A model generated the notes under the pieces. It worked only from the letters and a program-made list of their open reading frames with translations. It had not been told where the DNA came from and did no database searches. From contig VMSR01000072.1 of the NCBI GenBank assembly GCA_013792075.1, positions 1 to 64,000 on the forward strand: DNA of 64,000 nucleotides, given 5' to 3'. Of the stretch, positions 44,598 through 53,596 are shown one piece after another. Position numbers and translations under genes: made by a program. Position 1 is the stretch's first letter; every line of letters begins with the position of its first letter. The DNA comes from Desulfobacula sp. Its GTDB lineage: Bacteria; Desulfobacterota; Desulfobacteria; Desulfobacterales; Desulfobacteraceae.

Positions 44598-46139
44598 TCA
44601 AAATGCCGGCCCATCACGCCGGCCACAACTTTTATATTGGATTGCCTCAAGAATATGCTGGCGGCCGATCTGCTTTTCGCAGGCAAGATCTGCAATGGTC
44701 CTGGCAACCTTTAAAATGCTGTTAAAGGTTCTGGCAGAAAAGCCCAAGGTGTCCATGGCCTGGTGAAGAACGGATTGGGCGTCTGTCTCAAGAATGCAGA
44801 ACCTTTTCAGAAGGCGTGGCCCCATCCTGGCATTGCAGATGAGTCCCGACCGTTTAAATCGCTGGTTCTGAATCGCCCTTGCCGCGTCAACCCTGGCGCG
44901 AATGGTCGCAGAAGATTCAGATGGGCTTTCCCCTGCCATCTCATCATAGGAAACCTGGGGCACCTGAATTTGAATGTCAATGCGGTCCAACAGCGGGCCG
45001 GATATTTTTGACCGATACCGCAGGATCTGGGGGCCGGCACAGGAACATTCCTGGAGGGGATTCCCAAAATTTCCGCAGGGACAGGGATTCATGGCTGCCA
45101 CCAGCATGAACCTGCAGGGGTAGGTTGCCTTTACCCCGCCCCTTACAATGGTCACCTGCCCTTCTTCCATGGGCTGACGCAACACTTCCAGCACATTTCT
45201 CTTAAATTCCGGCAATTCATCCAGAAAAAGCACACCGTGGTGGGCCAGACTGATTTCTCCGGGAACCGGCCGGGGTCCGCCTCCCGCCATCCCTGCATCG
45301 GAGATGGTATGGTGGGGGGCCCTGAAGGGACGGCCGCCTAAAACGGGAAAGTTTTTTCCCACAAGGCCCATCACCGAATATATCCGGGCGATTTCCAGGG
45401 ACTCGCCAAAGGTCGGCAGGGGTAAGATGGTGGAAATCCTCTGGGCCAGCATGCTTTTCCCGGACCCGGGAGGTCCTGTCATCAATACGTGGTGACTGCC
45501 TGCAGCCGCTATTTCCAGGGCTCTTTTGACATGGGCCTGCCCCCTGACATCTGCAAAATCCTTGGGATTTGCCGCGTCAGGCCGGCGCGCAAACATCCCA
45601 GGGTCTACCCTATGGGGCGCAATCTGTAAAAATCCTGAAAAAAAATCAACCGCCTGGGCGAGGTGACTGACCGGTAAAACATCAATATCTGTCACCATGG
45701 CCGCTTCGTCGGCATTTTCTTTGGGGACGATGACGCCTTTGAATCCATTTTCCCTGGCAGCCAGGGCATAGGGTAAAACAGCTTTTACGGGCTTTACCCG
45801 CCCATCCAGAGAGAGCTCCCCCAAGATCAGCCAGGGCAAGGGGGTCTGTTTTGGGATCAGACCGGATGCTGCCAAAATACCCAGTGCCACGGGCAGGTCA
45901 AGTCCGGTGCCTTCTTTTTTGATATCTGCCGGCGCCAGGTTGATCACCACCCGGTCCATGGGAAAGGTGTACCCGGAATTATGAATGGCGGTCCTTACCC
46001 GTTCCTTGCTTTCTCTGACGGCTGTTTCAGCCAGGCCCACCATATTAAAAACCGGCAGACCAAAGGAAATATCCACCTCCACTTCCACAACCATTGCGTC
46101 TATACCGCAAACTGCGCATGAATTAACCCGTGCAATCAC
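44598..46139 (-). CDS. comM: YifB/ComM family Mg-chelatase-like AAA+ ATPase
   Basis: 513 aa from the GTG at 46139 (GGGGGTG just upstream); the frame extends seven codons further. N-terminal Lon-S5-like domain (EVEVDISFGLPVFNMVGL), AAA+ core with Walker A TGPPGSGKSM, Walker B VLFLDELPEF, a Mg-chelatase C-terminal part with a zinc-like CPCGN...CSC segment. ComM is a helicase that promotes branch migration during natural transformation; many YifB homologues have no tested role. Confidence 0.85.
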   Translation of the reverse strand: MIARVNSCAVCGIDAMVVEVEVDISFGLPVFNMVGLAETAVRESKERVRTAIHNSGYTFPMDRVVINLAPADIKKEGTGLDLPVALGILAASGLIPKQTPLPWLILGELSLDGRVKPVKAVLPYALAARENGFKGVIVPKENADEAAMVTDIDVLPVSHLAQAVDFFSGFLQIAPHRVDPGMFARRPDAANPKDFADVRGQAHVKRALEIAAAGSHHVLMTGPPGSGKSMLAQRISTILPLPTFGESLEIARIYSVMGLVGKNFPVLGGRPFRAPHHTISDAGMAGGGPRPVPGEISLAHHGVLFLDELPEFKRNVLEVLRQPMEEGQVTIVRGGVKATYPCRFMLVAAMNPCPCGNFGNPLQECSCAGPQILRYRSKISGPLLDRIDIQIQVPQVSYDEMAGESPSESSATIRARVDAARAIQNQRFKRSGLICNARMGPRLLKRFCILETDAQSVLHQAMDTLGFSARTFNSILKVARTIADLACEKQIGRQHILEAIQYKSCGRRDGPAF

Positions 46140-46303
46140 ACCCACCCCCCGAAAACACAAAGTTACAATTAGCTGGTTTACTTTTATCTATCAAAAAATG
46201 AGAATTAACCAAAGAATTTTCTCATTTGTTTTGCTTTGTGTATAAAAAACAGATATATATACCACAAAAATTTTAAAGGAAATTGTGACACACAATTAAT
46301 CAT

Positions 46304-47176
46304 ATGGATACATATTACAGACAAAAGACCCTTGCACAAAATGTTGCCCTGTCCGGTACAGGAGTTCATTCGGGAAAACGGACCAATATCACCATCAAAC
46401 CGGCCAGGGAAAATCACGGCATCAAATTCCGGCGGGTGGACCTGCCGGGCACCCAAGACATCCAGGCCCTGTTCAAACTGGTGGTGGATACCAGCCTGGC
46501 AACGGTTCTGGGCACCAATGGTGCCATTGTTTCCACCATTGAGCATCTCATGGCCAGTTTTGCCGGCCTTGGCATAGACAATGCCCTTGTGGAAGTAGAT
46601 GACTATGAAATGCCCATCATGGACGGAAGTGCCAAGGATTTTACACGGCTTTTAACAGCCGCAGGTTTTATCTACCAGGAAGCGCCCAAACATTTTATCA
46701 TTGTAAAAAAACCCATCCAGGTTCAAGATCAGGACAAATCCGTAATGGTTCTGCCGGAACCCTGTTTTAAAATAACCTGTTCCATTGAGTTTCCCCATCC
46801 CCTGATCGGACGACAAACCATCACCTATGACCGGGCAAAAAACAATTTTGAACAAGAGGTCAGTCGTGCCAGGACCTTTGGCTTTATCCAGGATCTTGAA
46901 CTTTTGAGAAAATTCAGCCTTGGGAAGGGAGGAAGTCTTGACAATGCCATCGTTATTGATAAAGATAGAATTTTAAATGAAGAGGGGCTGCGCTACCCTG
47001 ATGAATTTGTCCGGCACAAACTTCTGGACAGTCTGGGGGATTTTTCACTTCTGGGCATGCCCATCCAGGGACATATTATTACCCACAAGTCCGGGCACAC
47101 CCTGAACCATTTGTTCATTAAAACCTTTCTTGAGAATAAAGACTCCTGGGAAACCGGACCTGCAAAAATTATATAG
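46304..47176 (+). CDS. lpxC: UDP-3-O-acyl-N-acetylglucosamine deacetylase LpxC
   Basis: 290 aa. Motifs: GTGVHSGKR near the N-terminus, STIEHLMAS with the first zinc His, MDGSAKDF, the central SRARTFGF, and HKLLDSLGDFSLLG plus HKSGHTLNH carrying the remaining zinc and catalytic His/Asp. LpxC performs the committed step of lipid A synthesis, which shows that the organism has an outer membrane with LPS. No close ribosome binding site is visible (AAAGGA is about 24 bases upstream). Followed after 11 bp by the DUF4390 gene. Confidence 0.92.
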   Translation: MDTYYRQKTLAQNVALSGTGVHSGKRTNITIKPARENHGIKFRRVDLPGTQDIQALFKLVVDTSLATVLGTNGAIVSTIEHLMASFAGLGIDNALVEVDDYEMPIMDGSAKDFTRLLTAAGFIYQEAPKHFIIVKKPIQVQDQDKSVMVLPEPCFKITCSIEFPHPLIGRQTITYDRAKNNFEQEVSRARTFGFIQDLELLRKFSLGKGGSLDNAIVIDKDRILNEEGLRYPDEFVRHKLLDSLGDFSLLGMPIQGHIITHKSGHTLNHLFIKTFLENKDSWETGPAKII

Positions 47177-47187
47177 GATACCTGACC

Positions 47188-47772
47188 ATGAAAATATTGT
47201 TGCCTTCAAAACGATATCTGGCTCCCCTTGTTTTTATTCTCTGGATCAATCTGCTCCTTCCCATGACCCTACTGGCGGACAGCAATGCCGTTCTTGCCAA
47301 TATCAAGCTTGCCAACACACGGGATGACCTTCTGACCTATTTTGAAGTTAAAAACGCGTTTACCGAAAAAATCAATCAGGCGGTTCAAAAGGGTATCCCC
47401 ACCACTTTCTCTTTTTATGTTTCCCTTTATAAAACCAGCAATTCATGGTTTGACAAGAACATCGCCGATGTCCAGATAAAGTCCACGGTTAAGTACAATT
47501 CTCTGAAAGAGGAATTCTCGGTTGTGCGGCCCTGGAAAGATGCAAAACCCAGCGTAACAAAATCCTTTGAAGAGGCCAAATCCTGGATGACCGATGTGGA
47601 CAATCTTCGTGTCATTCCTTTGGAAAACCTGGTCAAAGGAGATAAATATCAGATCCGGATTAAAGCGGAACTGGACAAGGTCACACTGCCTTTATCCCTA
47701 CATTATGTTTTATTTTTTGTATCGTTCTGGGATTTTGAAACAGACTGGTACCTGATAAACTTTACATATTAA
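47188..47772 (+). CDS. DUF4390 domain protein, exported
   Basis: 194 aa. A signal peptide (about 10-31, LLPMTLLADS) precedes a DUF4390 domain (LLTYFEVKNAF, GIPTTFSFYVSLYK, PLSLHYVLFFVSFWDFETDWY). The domain is periplasmic, function unknown. It directly precedes ntrY (31-bp gap), a linkage that I take to suggest a sensing or accessory role for the NtrYX system; this is inference from position. Confidence 0.75.
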   Translation: MKILLPSKRYLAPLVFILWINLLLPMTLLADSNAVLANIKLANTRDDLLTYFEVKNAFTEKINQAVQKGIPTTFSFYVSLYKTSNSWFDKNIADVQIKSTVKYNSLKEEFSVVRPWKDAKPSVTKSFEEAKSWMTDVDNLRVIPLENLVKGDKYQIRIKAELDKVTLPLSLHYVLFFVSFWDFETDWYLINFTY

Positions 47773-47803
47773 CCGTGTCACCACCTCCCATATCAACAAG
47801 TTT

Positions 47804-50017
47804 ATGAGCGAAATACAAGAAAATTCAGTTCAAAGAAGATCCAGAAGAAAACGGGAAGGATTCCTTATCCTGGCCATTCTGATCCTTGTTGCGGGCCTTA
47901 CTCTTGTCGAAACGAGACTCGCCCCCTTTGGAACAGATTTTTCCCTGTCCAGCACCGTGCTCATGTTCATCCTGATCAATATCAACCTGCTGCTGCTGTT
48001 AACTCTGTTCCTGCTGGTCTTCCGGAACCTTGCAAAGCTGTATTATGAAAAAAAGAACAATATTCTCGGATCCAAACTAAAAACAAGACTGGTCACCGCC
48101 TTTATTATTCTGGCCCTGCTGCCCACAACGGTTCTCTTCTTTTTTTCCATCCAATTCATCTCAACCTCCATTGCTTTCTGGTTCAATGCACCCGTGGAAC
48201 AGACCCTGGACTCTTCCCTGGCCGTGGGTCAAAAATTATATCAATATATTGAAGTCCAAAATGAATTCTCTGCCAAAAGGGCGGCCTTTCAGATAGACTC
48301 AAGACAATTGCTGCTGGAGGACAATCAGAAAAAACTGACCCGCTATGCCCAGGTGGTCCAACGGGCGTTTAACCGCCATGGCATTGAAGTCTACACGCCG
48401 GATGCCAAACGGGTATGCCTGTCTTTGGCCAATGAATTGGAACCCCTTTACTTTGGGCTTCTAACCACCGACGACCTGACCCAGATCCCCTTGGACAAAG
48501 TCAGCAACACCATTTACCAGACCATTGAAGAAGGGGAATTTTTACGGACCATTTCAACCATTCCCTTTGGTGTGGAGCCGTCAAAAGCCCAAGGGTTTAT
48601 TGTTGTCACCACCCTGGTATCCCCGGAGTTGTCGGAAAACCTCAAAGCAATCCTAAAAGGGGTGGAAGAATACCAGCAGCTCAAACTGACCAAAAAACCG
48701 GCCCAGATTTCCTATTATATTGCCCTGTCCATTGTGGCGCTTCTGGTAATCTTCTGTGCCATTTGGTTCGGATTTCAAATGGCCAAATCCATTACCATCC
48801 CCATCATGAAATTTGCAGAAGGCACCCAGCGAATCGCAGCAGGAGACTTCAATTACCAGATTGACTTTCAAACCGATGATGAACTGGGCACCCTGATCAA
48901 ATCCTTTAACTCCATGACCCGCCAGCTGGCAGCAGGAAGGGAACAGATTGCCCTGTCAGGGGAAATGCTCAAAGAACAGAACTCAGAGCTGGAAAAAAGC
49001 CGGCAGTATATTGAAATTGTTCTGAAACACATTTCCGCAGGCGTTGTTTCCATTGATAATGCCGGGACCATCACCACCATTAACAAGGCTGCGGAATCCA
49101 TGCTGGGTATCAATGGCCAGAATATCCTGAACAAAAACTTCAGGCAGGTGCTGAAAGGGGAATATCTTGAAACTGCCAATAAAATATATGAACAGGCCAT
49201 CCGGGGCATGAAAAACATGGAAGTCCCTGTTTCCGCAAGCATATCCGGTGTTCCCAAACATTTTTCCCTGCATTACAGCACCTTAAAAAATGATGCAGAC
49301 CATAGTATCGGAGCCGTACTGGTCTTTGATGATGTCACGGAACTTGAAAAAGCCCAGCGCATGGTTGCATGGCGGGAAGTGGCCCGCAGAATTGCCCATG
49401 AGGTAAAAAATCCCCTCACCCCCATAAAATTATCTGCCCAGCGGCTTAAGCGCCGATACGCAAAACAGATCAATGATGATGTCTTTACCGGATGCGCTGA
49501 TACCATTGTGGAACATGTGGATCTGATCCGGAACCTGGTGAATCAGTTCTCCGCCTTTGCCAGATTCCCGGACACCAATTTTTCCAAGGACAGGATTGAA
49601 AACGTCATCCTTGAAACCATTGTATTGTATAGAGAAGGGCTTGAACGGGTGGATATCCAGTCTCGCTTTGGAAAGGATATCCCTTTTTTGAAACTGGATC
49701 ATCAGCATATGAAACAGGCCTTTATCAACCTGATCGACAATGCCGTATACGCGGTCAACAAAGAAGGAACCATTCTCATTGATGTCTCCTATGATCAAAT
49801 CCTGAAAATTGTCAGGATTGAAATAGCCGACAATGGCAAGGGAATTTCCGATAAAGAAAAAACCAGATTGTTTGAGCCCTATTTTTCAACCAAGAAAACC
49901 GGCATGGGACTGGGTCTTGCCATTGTGAATTCGATCATTTCGGACCACAACGGCGTAATCCGGGTCCAGGACAACCAACCCAGGGGCGCAAAATTTATCA
50001 TTGAGCTTCCGGCGTGA
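47804..50017 (+). CDS. ntrY: NtrY-like membrane histidine kinase
   Basis: 737 aa. Three N-terminal membrane helices (about 19-36, 51-73, 98-120), a large extracytoplasmic region, a fourth helix (about 308-328), HAMP (about 330-385), PAS (about 400-510), HisKA with His532 in IAHEVKNPLTPIKLSAQRL, and HATPase with DNGKGIS and GMGLGLAIV. The order and the HisKA sequence are those of NtrY, linked to nitrogen and redox control or envelope homeostasis. It should phosphorylate the NtrX-type regulator encoded 82 bp downstream. Confidence 0.88.
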   Translation: MSEIQENSVQRRSRRKREGFLILAILILVAGLTLVETRLAPFGTDFSLSSTVLMFILININLLLLLTLFLLVFRNLAKLYYEKKNNILGSKLKTRLVTAFIILALLPTTVLFFFSIQFISTSIAFWFNAPVEQTLDSSLAVGQKLYQYIEVQNEFSAKRAAFQIDSRQLLLEDNQKKLTRYAQVVQRAFNRHGIEVYTPDAKRVCLSLANELEPLYFGLLTTDDLTQIPLDKVSNTIYQTIEEGEFLRTISTIPFGVEPSKAQGFIVVTTLVSPELSENLKAILKGVEEYQQLKLTKKPAQISYYIALSIVALLVIFCAIWFGFQMAKSITIPIMKFAEGTQRIAAGDFNYQIDFQTDDELGTLIKSFNSMTRQLAAGREQIALSGEMLKEQNSELEKSRQYIEIVLKHISAGVVSIDNAGTITTINKAAESMLGINGQNILNKNFRQVLKGEYLETANKIYEQAIRGMKNMEVPVSASISGVPKHFSLHYSTLKNDADHSIGAVLVFDDVTELEKAQRMVAWREVARRIAHEVKNPLTPIKLSAQRLKRRYAKQINDDVFTGCADTIVEHVDLIRNLVNQFSAFARFPDTNFSKDRIENVILETIVLYREGLERVDIQSRFGKDIPFLKLDHQHMKQAFINLIDNAVYAVNKEGTILIDVSYDQILKIVRIEIADNGKGISDKEKTRLFEPYFSTKKTGMGLGLAIVNSIISDHNGVIRVQDNQPRGAKFIIELPA

Positions 50018-50055
50018 TCTTGGCCCTCTCCCCGATAACCGGGAGGGCCAAGATC
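50016..50055 (+). other. Strong hairpin between ntrY and ntrX
   Basis: GATCTTGGCCCTCTC at 50016-50030 pairs with GGGAGGGCCAAGATC at 50041-50055 (15 bp including one G-U pair, 10-nt loop). It overlaps the ntrY stop codon. No T run follows, so it is more likely an RNA-stability or partial-attenuation element than a full terminator. Confidence 0.65.
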
Positions 50056-50098
50056 CTTACACGGACAAACGATAGCCTACAGGAAAGGAATTTATACC

Positions 50099-51445
50099 AT
50101 GTACCCGGCAGTTTTAATTGTTGATGATGAATCAACCATCATAGACTCTCTTGAGGGAATCCTTTCAGATGACGGATTTGAGGTAATGCATGCTTATAAC
50201 GGGTATGAGGCCCTGAAAAAAATTGAAGCGGAATCCCCGGACATTGTATTGCTGGATATCTGGATGCCCGGAATGGACGGCATTGAAACCTTAAAGGAGA
50301 TTAAAAAGATGGCGCCCAATCTCCCGGTGGTCATGATCACGGGACACGGTTCCATTGAGTCTGCTGTGGATGCCACAAAATCCGGTGCCTTTGATTTTCT
50401 GGAAAAGCCTTTGTCCATTGACAAGGTCATGGTGACCATCAGCAATGCATTAAATTTTCGAAAACTGGAAGAAGAAAATAGATATCTGCGCAAAAAATCC
50501 ATAGAAAAAAATTCAATTACCGGTACCAGTTCCGCGGTTCAAAAGTTATACGGAGAAATAATGGCAGCCTCTCCATCGGATGCCTCCATTCTGATAACCG
50601 GAGAAAACGGAACCGGCAAGGAAATGGTGGCAAGGACCATCCATCAGCTCAGCTTGCGGCCGGAAGAACCCTTTATTATCATCAATTGTGCCGCCATCCC
50701 TGAAAAAAATATAGACAGCGAATTGTTTGGTCACGAAAAAGGGGCGTTTGAAGAAGCTGTCTCCAAAAACAAGGGCAAATTTGAACTGGCTTCGGGTGGA
50801 ACCCTTTTCCTAGATGAAATCGGGGATATGAATATCAATACCCAGGCCAAAATTCTGCGGGCCCTTGAATCCAAAACCTTCCAGCGCATTGGCGGAGGGA
50901 GGACCCTTCACATGGATGTCCGCCTCATCGCCTCGACCAATAAAAACCTTGAACAAGAAATCGAAAAAGGCAATTTCAGGCAGGATCTTTTTTTCCGGCT
51001 CAATGTCATTCCCATCCATGTGCCCCCCTTACGGGAGAGGACAGGGGATATCCCGTTGCTGGCAGATACTTTTTTTGACAAGCTGGCAAAACAGTCTTCC
51101 GGCAAAAAAAAGCGCCTTTCCCCCGAAGCCCTTGCCCTGCTGAATCACTACCCATGGCAGGGCAATGTCAGAGAATTGAAAAATCTGGTGGAACGCCTTT
51201 CCATCATGGTGGAAAACCAACTCATCGATGTGGACGATATCCCCCAGCCCTATAACCCGGATTTCACCTCGGGAAAATCCACTGAACGGCGGCGGCTCTT
51301 CAGCATGGACGATCTGGACCTGGCCAGAAAAACCTTTGAGCAGGAATATTTGCGTAAAAAAGTGGCCCAGGCCAAGGGCGACCTCGCGGAAACCGCCAAA
51401 AGAATCGGAACCAGTGTCCATTACATCAAAAAAAGGATATCTTAA
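50099..51445 (+). CDS. ntrX: NtrX-like AAA+ response regulator with altered GAFTGA loop
   Basis: 448 aa. Receiver (1-120) with phosphoacceptor Asp53 (VLLDIWMPGMDG) and a KP switch; AAA+ domain (about 140-375) with Walker A GENGTGKE (168-175), Walker B GGTLFLDEIGDM and NVRELKNLVERL; C-terminal Fis-type helix-turn-helix (GDLAETAKRIGTSVHYIKKR). In place of GAFTGA, the loop that contacts sigma54, it has GAFEEA (215-220). It probably does not activate sigma54 promoters in the usual way and may act as a repressor or via sigma70. AAAGGAA precedes the start. Confidence 0.87.
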   Translation: MYPAVLIVDDESTIIDSLEGILSDDGFEVMHAYNGYEALKKIEAESPDIVLLDIWMPGMDGIETLKEIKKMAPNLPVVMITGHGSIESAVDATKSGAFDFLEKPLSIDKVMVTISNALNFRKLEEENRYLRKKSIEKNSITGTSSAVQKLYGEIMAASPSDASILITGENGTGKEMVARTIHQLSLRPEEPFIIINCAAIPEKNIDSELFGHEKGAFEEAVSKNKGKFELASGGTLFLDEIGDMNINTQAKILRALESKTFQRIGGGRTLHMDVRLIASTNKNLEQEIEKGNFRQDLFFRLNVIPIHVPPLRERTGDIPLLADTFFDKLAKQSSGKKKRLSPEALALLNHYPWQGNVRELKNLVERLSIMVENQLIDVDDIPQPYNPDFTSGKSTERRRLFSMDDLDLARKTFEQEYLRKKVAQAKGDLAETAKRIGTSVHYIKKRIS

Positions 51446-51460
51446 GGGTTAGGATCGGCC

Positions 51461-52042
51461 ATGAGAATTATCAGCGGAAACCTGCGGGGAAGAAAACTTA
51501 CCCAGCTTTCGGGCAATGACATAAGGCCGACCTCCGACCGGGTCAGGGAGGCTGTTTTTAATATTTTGGGGCCCGGCATAAGGGATGCCAGGGTTCTGGA
51601 TCTCTATGCCGGCACCGGGGCTCTCGGGCTTGAAGCCTTAAGCCGGGGAGCACGCCATGCTGTTTTTGTGGATCTGGCCCCGGAATCCTGCGCTGTTATC
51701 CAAAAAAACATTGATCTGTGCAAAATGACCCAGAAAACCCTTCTTCTGTGCCATGACATTATGGGTCTGTCCTTTCCCAAAGCCCTTGGAACCGATCCCT
51801 TTGATCTTATTTTTGTGGACCCGCCCTATGGAAAAGAATATGCAGAGAAAACCCTTGGAAAAAAATCTTTCACGGACCTTCTGGCACCCAAGGGCATTGT
51901 TGTTGTAGAGCAATCGGTTAAAGAATCCCTTGATAATACCTTTAACGGGCTTGACATTTATCGCCAAAAAAAATACTCAAAGACTTTTGTTTCCTTTTTA
52001 AGAAAACCTGAAATTGACAAAGGATCTGGTAACAATGCGTGA
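51461..52042 (+). CDS. rsmD: 16S rRNA (guanine966-N2)-methyltransferase RsmD
   Basis: 193 aa. N-terminal MRIISGNLRGRKL, then RPTSDRVREAVFNIL, the SAM-binding LDLYAGTGALGLEALSRGA and the catalytic FVDPPYGKEY, all signatures of RsmD. It methylates G966 of 16S rRNA in the assembled small subunit. Overlaps coaD by 8 bp, the common rsmD-coaD pairing. Confidence 0.92.
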   Translation: MRIISGNLRGRKLTQLSGNDIRPTSDRVREAVFNILGPGIRDARVLDLYAGTGALGLEALSRGARHAVFVDLAPESCAVIQKNIDLCKMTQKTLLLCHDIMGLSFPKALGTDPFDLIFVDPPYGKEYAEKTLGKKSFTDLLAPKGIVVVEQSVKESLDNTFNGLDIYRQKKYSKTFVSFLRKPEIDKGSGNNA

Positions 52043-52541
52043 TACCAAACGAATAGCGATCTACCCGGGCTCTTTTGATCCCTTGACCAACGGCCATATG
52101 GATGTGATCGAAAGGGCCCTTGAAATATTTGATGAGGTCATTGTGGCTGTTTTGCACAACCCGTCTAAAAAAGCATTGTTCTCATCAGAAGAACGGGTGG
52201 ATATGATCCGACAAAGCGTTAATGGCCTTAAACCCGTGCATGTGGACACCTTTGGCGGTCTTCTGGTGGAATATGCCAGGATGAAAAAAGCCGTGGCCAT
52301 CATCCGGGGCATGCGGGCCATTTCTGATTTTGAAAATGAGTTCCAGATGGCCCTGATGAACCGGAAGCTCAACAAGGATGTTCAGTCGGTATTTCTCATG
52401 ACAGGCCTGCGGTGGATATTCACCAGCTCTTCCATCATAAAGGAAGCCGCCCAATTTGGCGGGGATATTTCAGACATGGTCCCCAAACCGGTCAAACTGA
52501 AGCTCATGGCAAAATTTCCCAAACTCAACGGACAGGCTTGA
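52035..52541 (+). CDS. coaD: Phosphopantetheine adenylyltransferase
   Basis: 168 aa from the ATG at 52035 (AGGAT upstream), the normal size. The N-terminal YPGSFDPLTNGHMDVIERA contains the TxGH nucleotidyltransferase motif, and IIRGMRAISDFENEFQMALMNR and the C-terminal SSSIIKE segment complete the family signature. It transfers AMP to 4'-phosphopantetheine, the penultimate step of coenzyme A synthesis. Confidence 0.93.
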   Translation: MRDTKRIAIYPGSFDPLTNGHMDVIERALEIFDEVIVAVLHNPSKKALFSSEERVDMIRQSVNGLKPVHVDTFGGLLVEYARMKKAVAIIRGMRAISDFENEFQMALMNRKLNKDVQSVFLMTGLRWIFTSSSIIKEAAQFGGDISDMVPKPVKLKLMAKFPKLNGQA

Positions 52542-52574
52542 TAAAAAGAAGGACACAAACAACAAGGACAACAA

Positions 52575-53465
52575 ATGGACCTATGGCAGCTTCACATCTT
52601 TGTATCTGTGGTTGAAAAGAAAAGTTTTTCAAAGGCATCCGAGGCCATAAACCTATCCCAGCCCACCGTATCCACCCATATCAAGGAGCTTGAAGATCAC
52701 TTCCAATGCAGGCTTTTGGACCGGCTGGGAAAAACCACTGAACCCACACAGGCTGGCAGGATTCTCTATGACCATGCCAAAGCACTTTTAGGGTTAAGGG
52801 AGCAGACCGAATCCGCCATGCTTGATTTTTTAGGCCGGACAAAGGGACAGCTGTTTATCGGCGGCAGCACCATCCCGGCCGGTTATATCATCCCGAAACT
52901 CATCGGCGCCTTTACCCAAAAATTTCCCGAGGTCACCGTCTCCCTGTCTGCCGGGGATACCCTGCAGATCATTGATGCCATCAAGCAAGGGGAGATTGAA
53001 ATCGGGGTGGTTGGCGCGTTGACGGAGGATGCGGCCATCCGGCAGGAGAAACTTATGGCCGATGAGATGCGATTGATTGTACCGGCCGGACACAAGTGGG
53101 CAAACAAAAAGGAAATTGCGTGTTCAAAATTATTTTCTGAACCCTTTATTGCAAGGGAGAGGGGATCCGGAACCTGGCAATCGGTCCTTGGGAGCATGGA
53201 TGCAGCCGGGTTTAATTCCAAGGATCTGAATACCCGCGTCACCATGGGAAATTCCGTATCCGTAATCCAGGGGATACTGAACCATGTGGGCATTTCCATT
53301 CTTTCCACCATTGCCGTTGCCGATGAGATTAAGACAGGTCGCCTGCACGCCCTTTGTGTGAAAGGCCTGGACCTTCACCGCTATTTTTACCTGACCCTGC
53401 CCCAAAAGAGAACCCAGTCCCCCATCTGCAATAAGTTCCTAGAATTTGCCCGGCAAAGCCTGTGA
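52575..53465 (+). CDS. LysR family regulator, selenium-metabolism-associated type
   Basis: 296 aa. The N-terminal winged helix (about 1-60; FVSVVEKKSFSKASEAINLS, QPTVSTHIKELEDHF) is followed by a LysR effector domain (about 88-296). The opening MDLWQLHIF and the effector-domain segment IGGSTIPAGYIIPKLIGAF match what I recall of the 'selenium metabolism-associated' LysR subfamily. Effector unknown. It has AAGGA before the start and precedes a hydantoinase-HDAC-epmA set on the same strand, which it might control; no selenium genes (selA, selB, selD) are in the window. Confidence 0.78.
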   Translation: MDLWQLHIFVSVVEKKSFSKASEAINLSQPTVSTHIKELEDHFQCRLLDRLGKTTEPTQAGRILYDHAKALLGLREQTESAMLDFLGRTKGQLFIGGSTIPAGYIIPKLIGAFTQKFPEVTVSLSAGDTLQIIDAIKQGEIEIGVVGALTEDAAIRQEKLMADEMRLIVPAGHKWANKKEIACSKLFSEPFIARERGSGTWQSVLGSMDAAGFNSKDLNTRVTMGNSVSVIQGILNHVGISILSTIAVADEIKTGRLHALCVKGLDLHRYFYLTLPQKRTQSPICNKFLEFARQSL

Positions 53466-53596
53466 ACGCCTTCTCCCTGGACAAACAAACCCCGGAAAAA
53501 CTTCATTGACAACCCTTGTTTTTTCTGACAAGCTTCCCTGGTGTTGCTGATACCAAAGTATTGGCTGATTACAATCCATATGAACAGGAATGCGCC

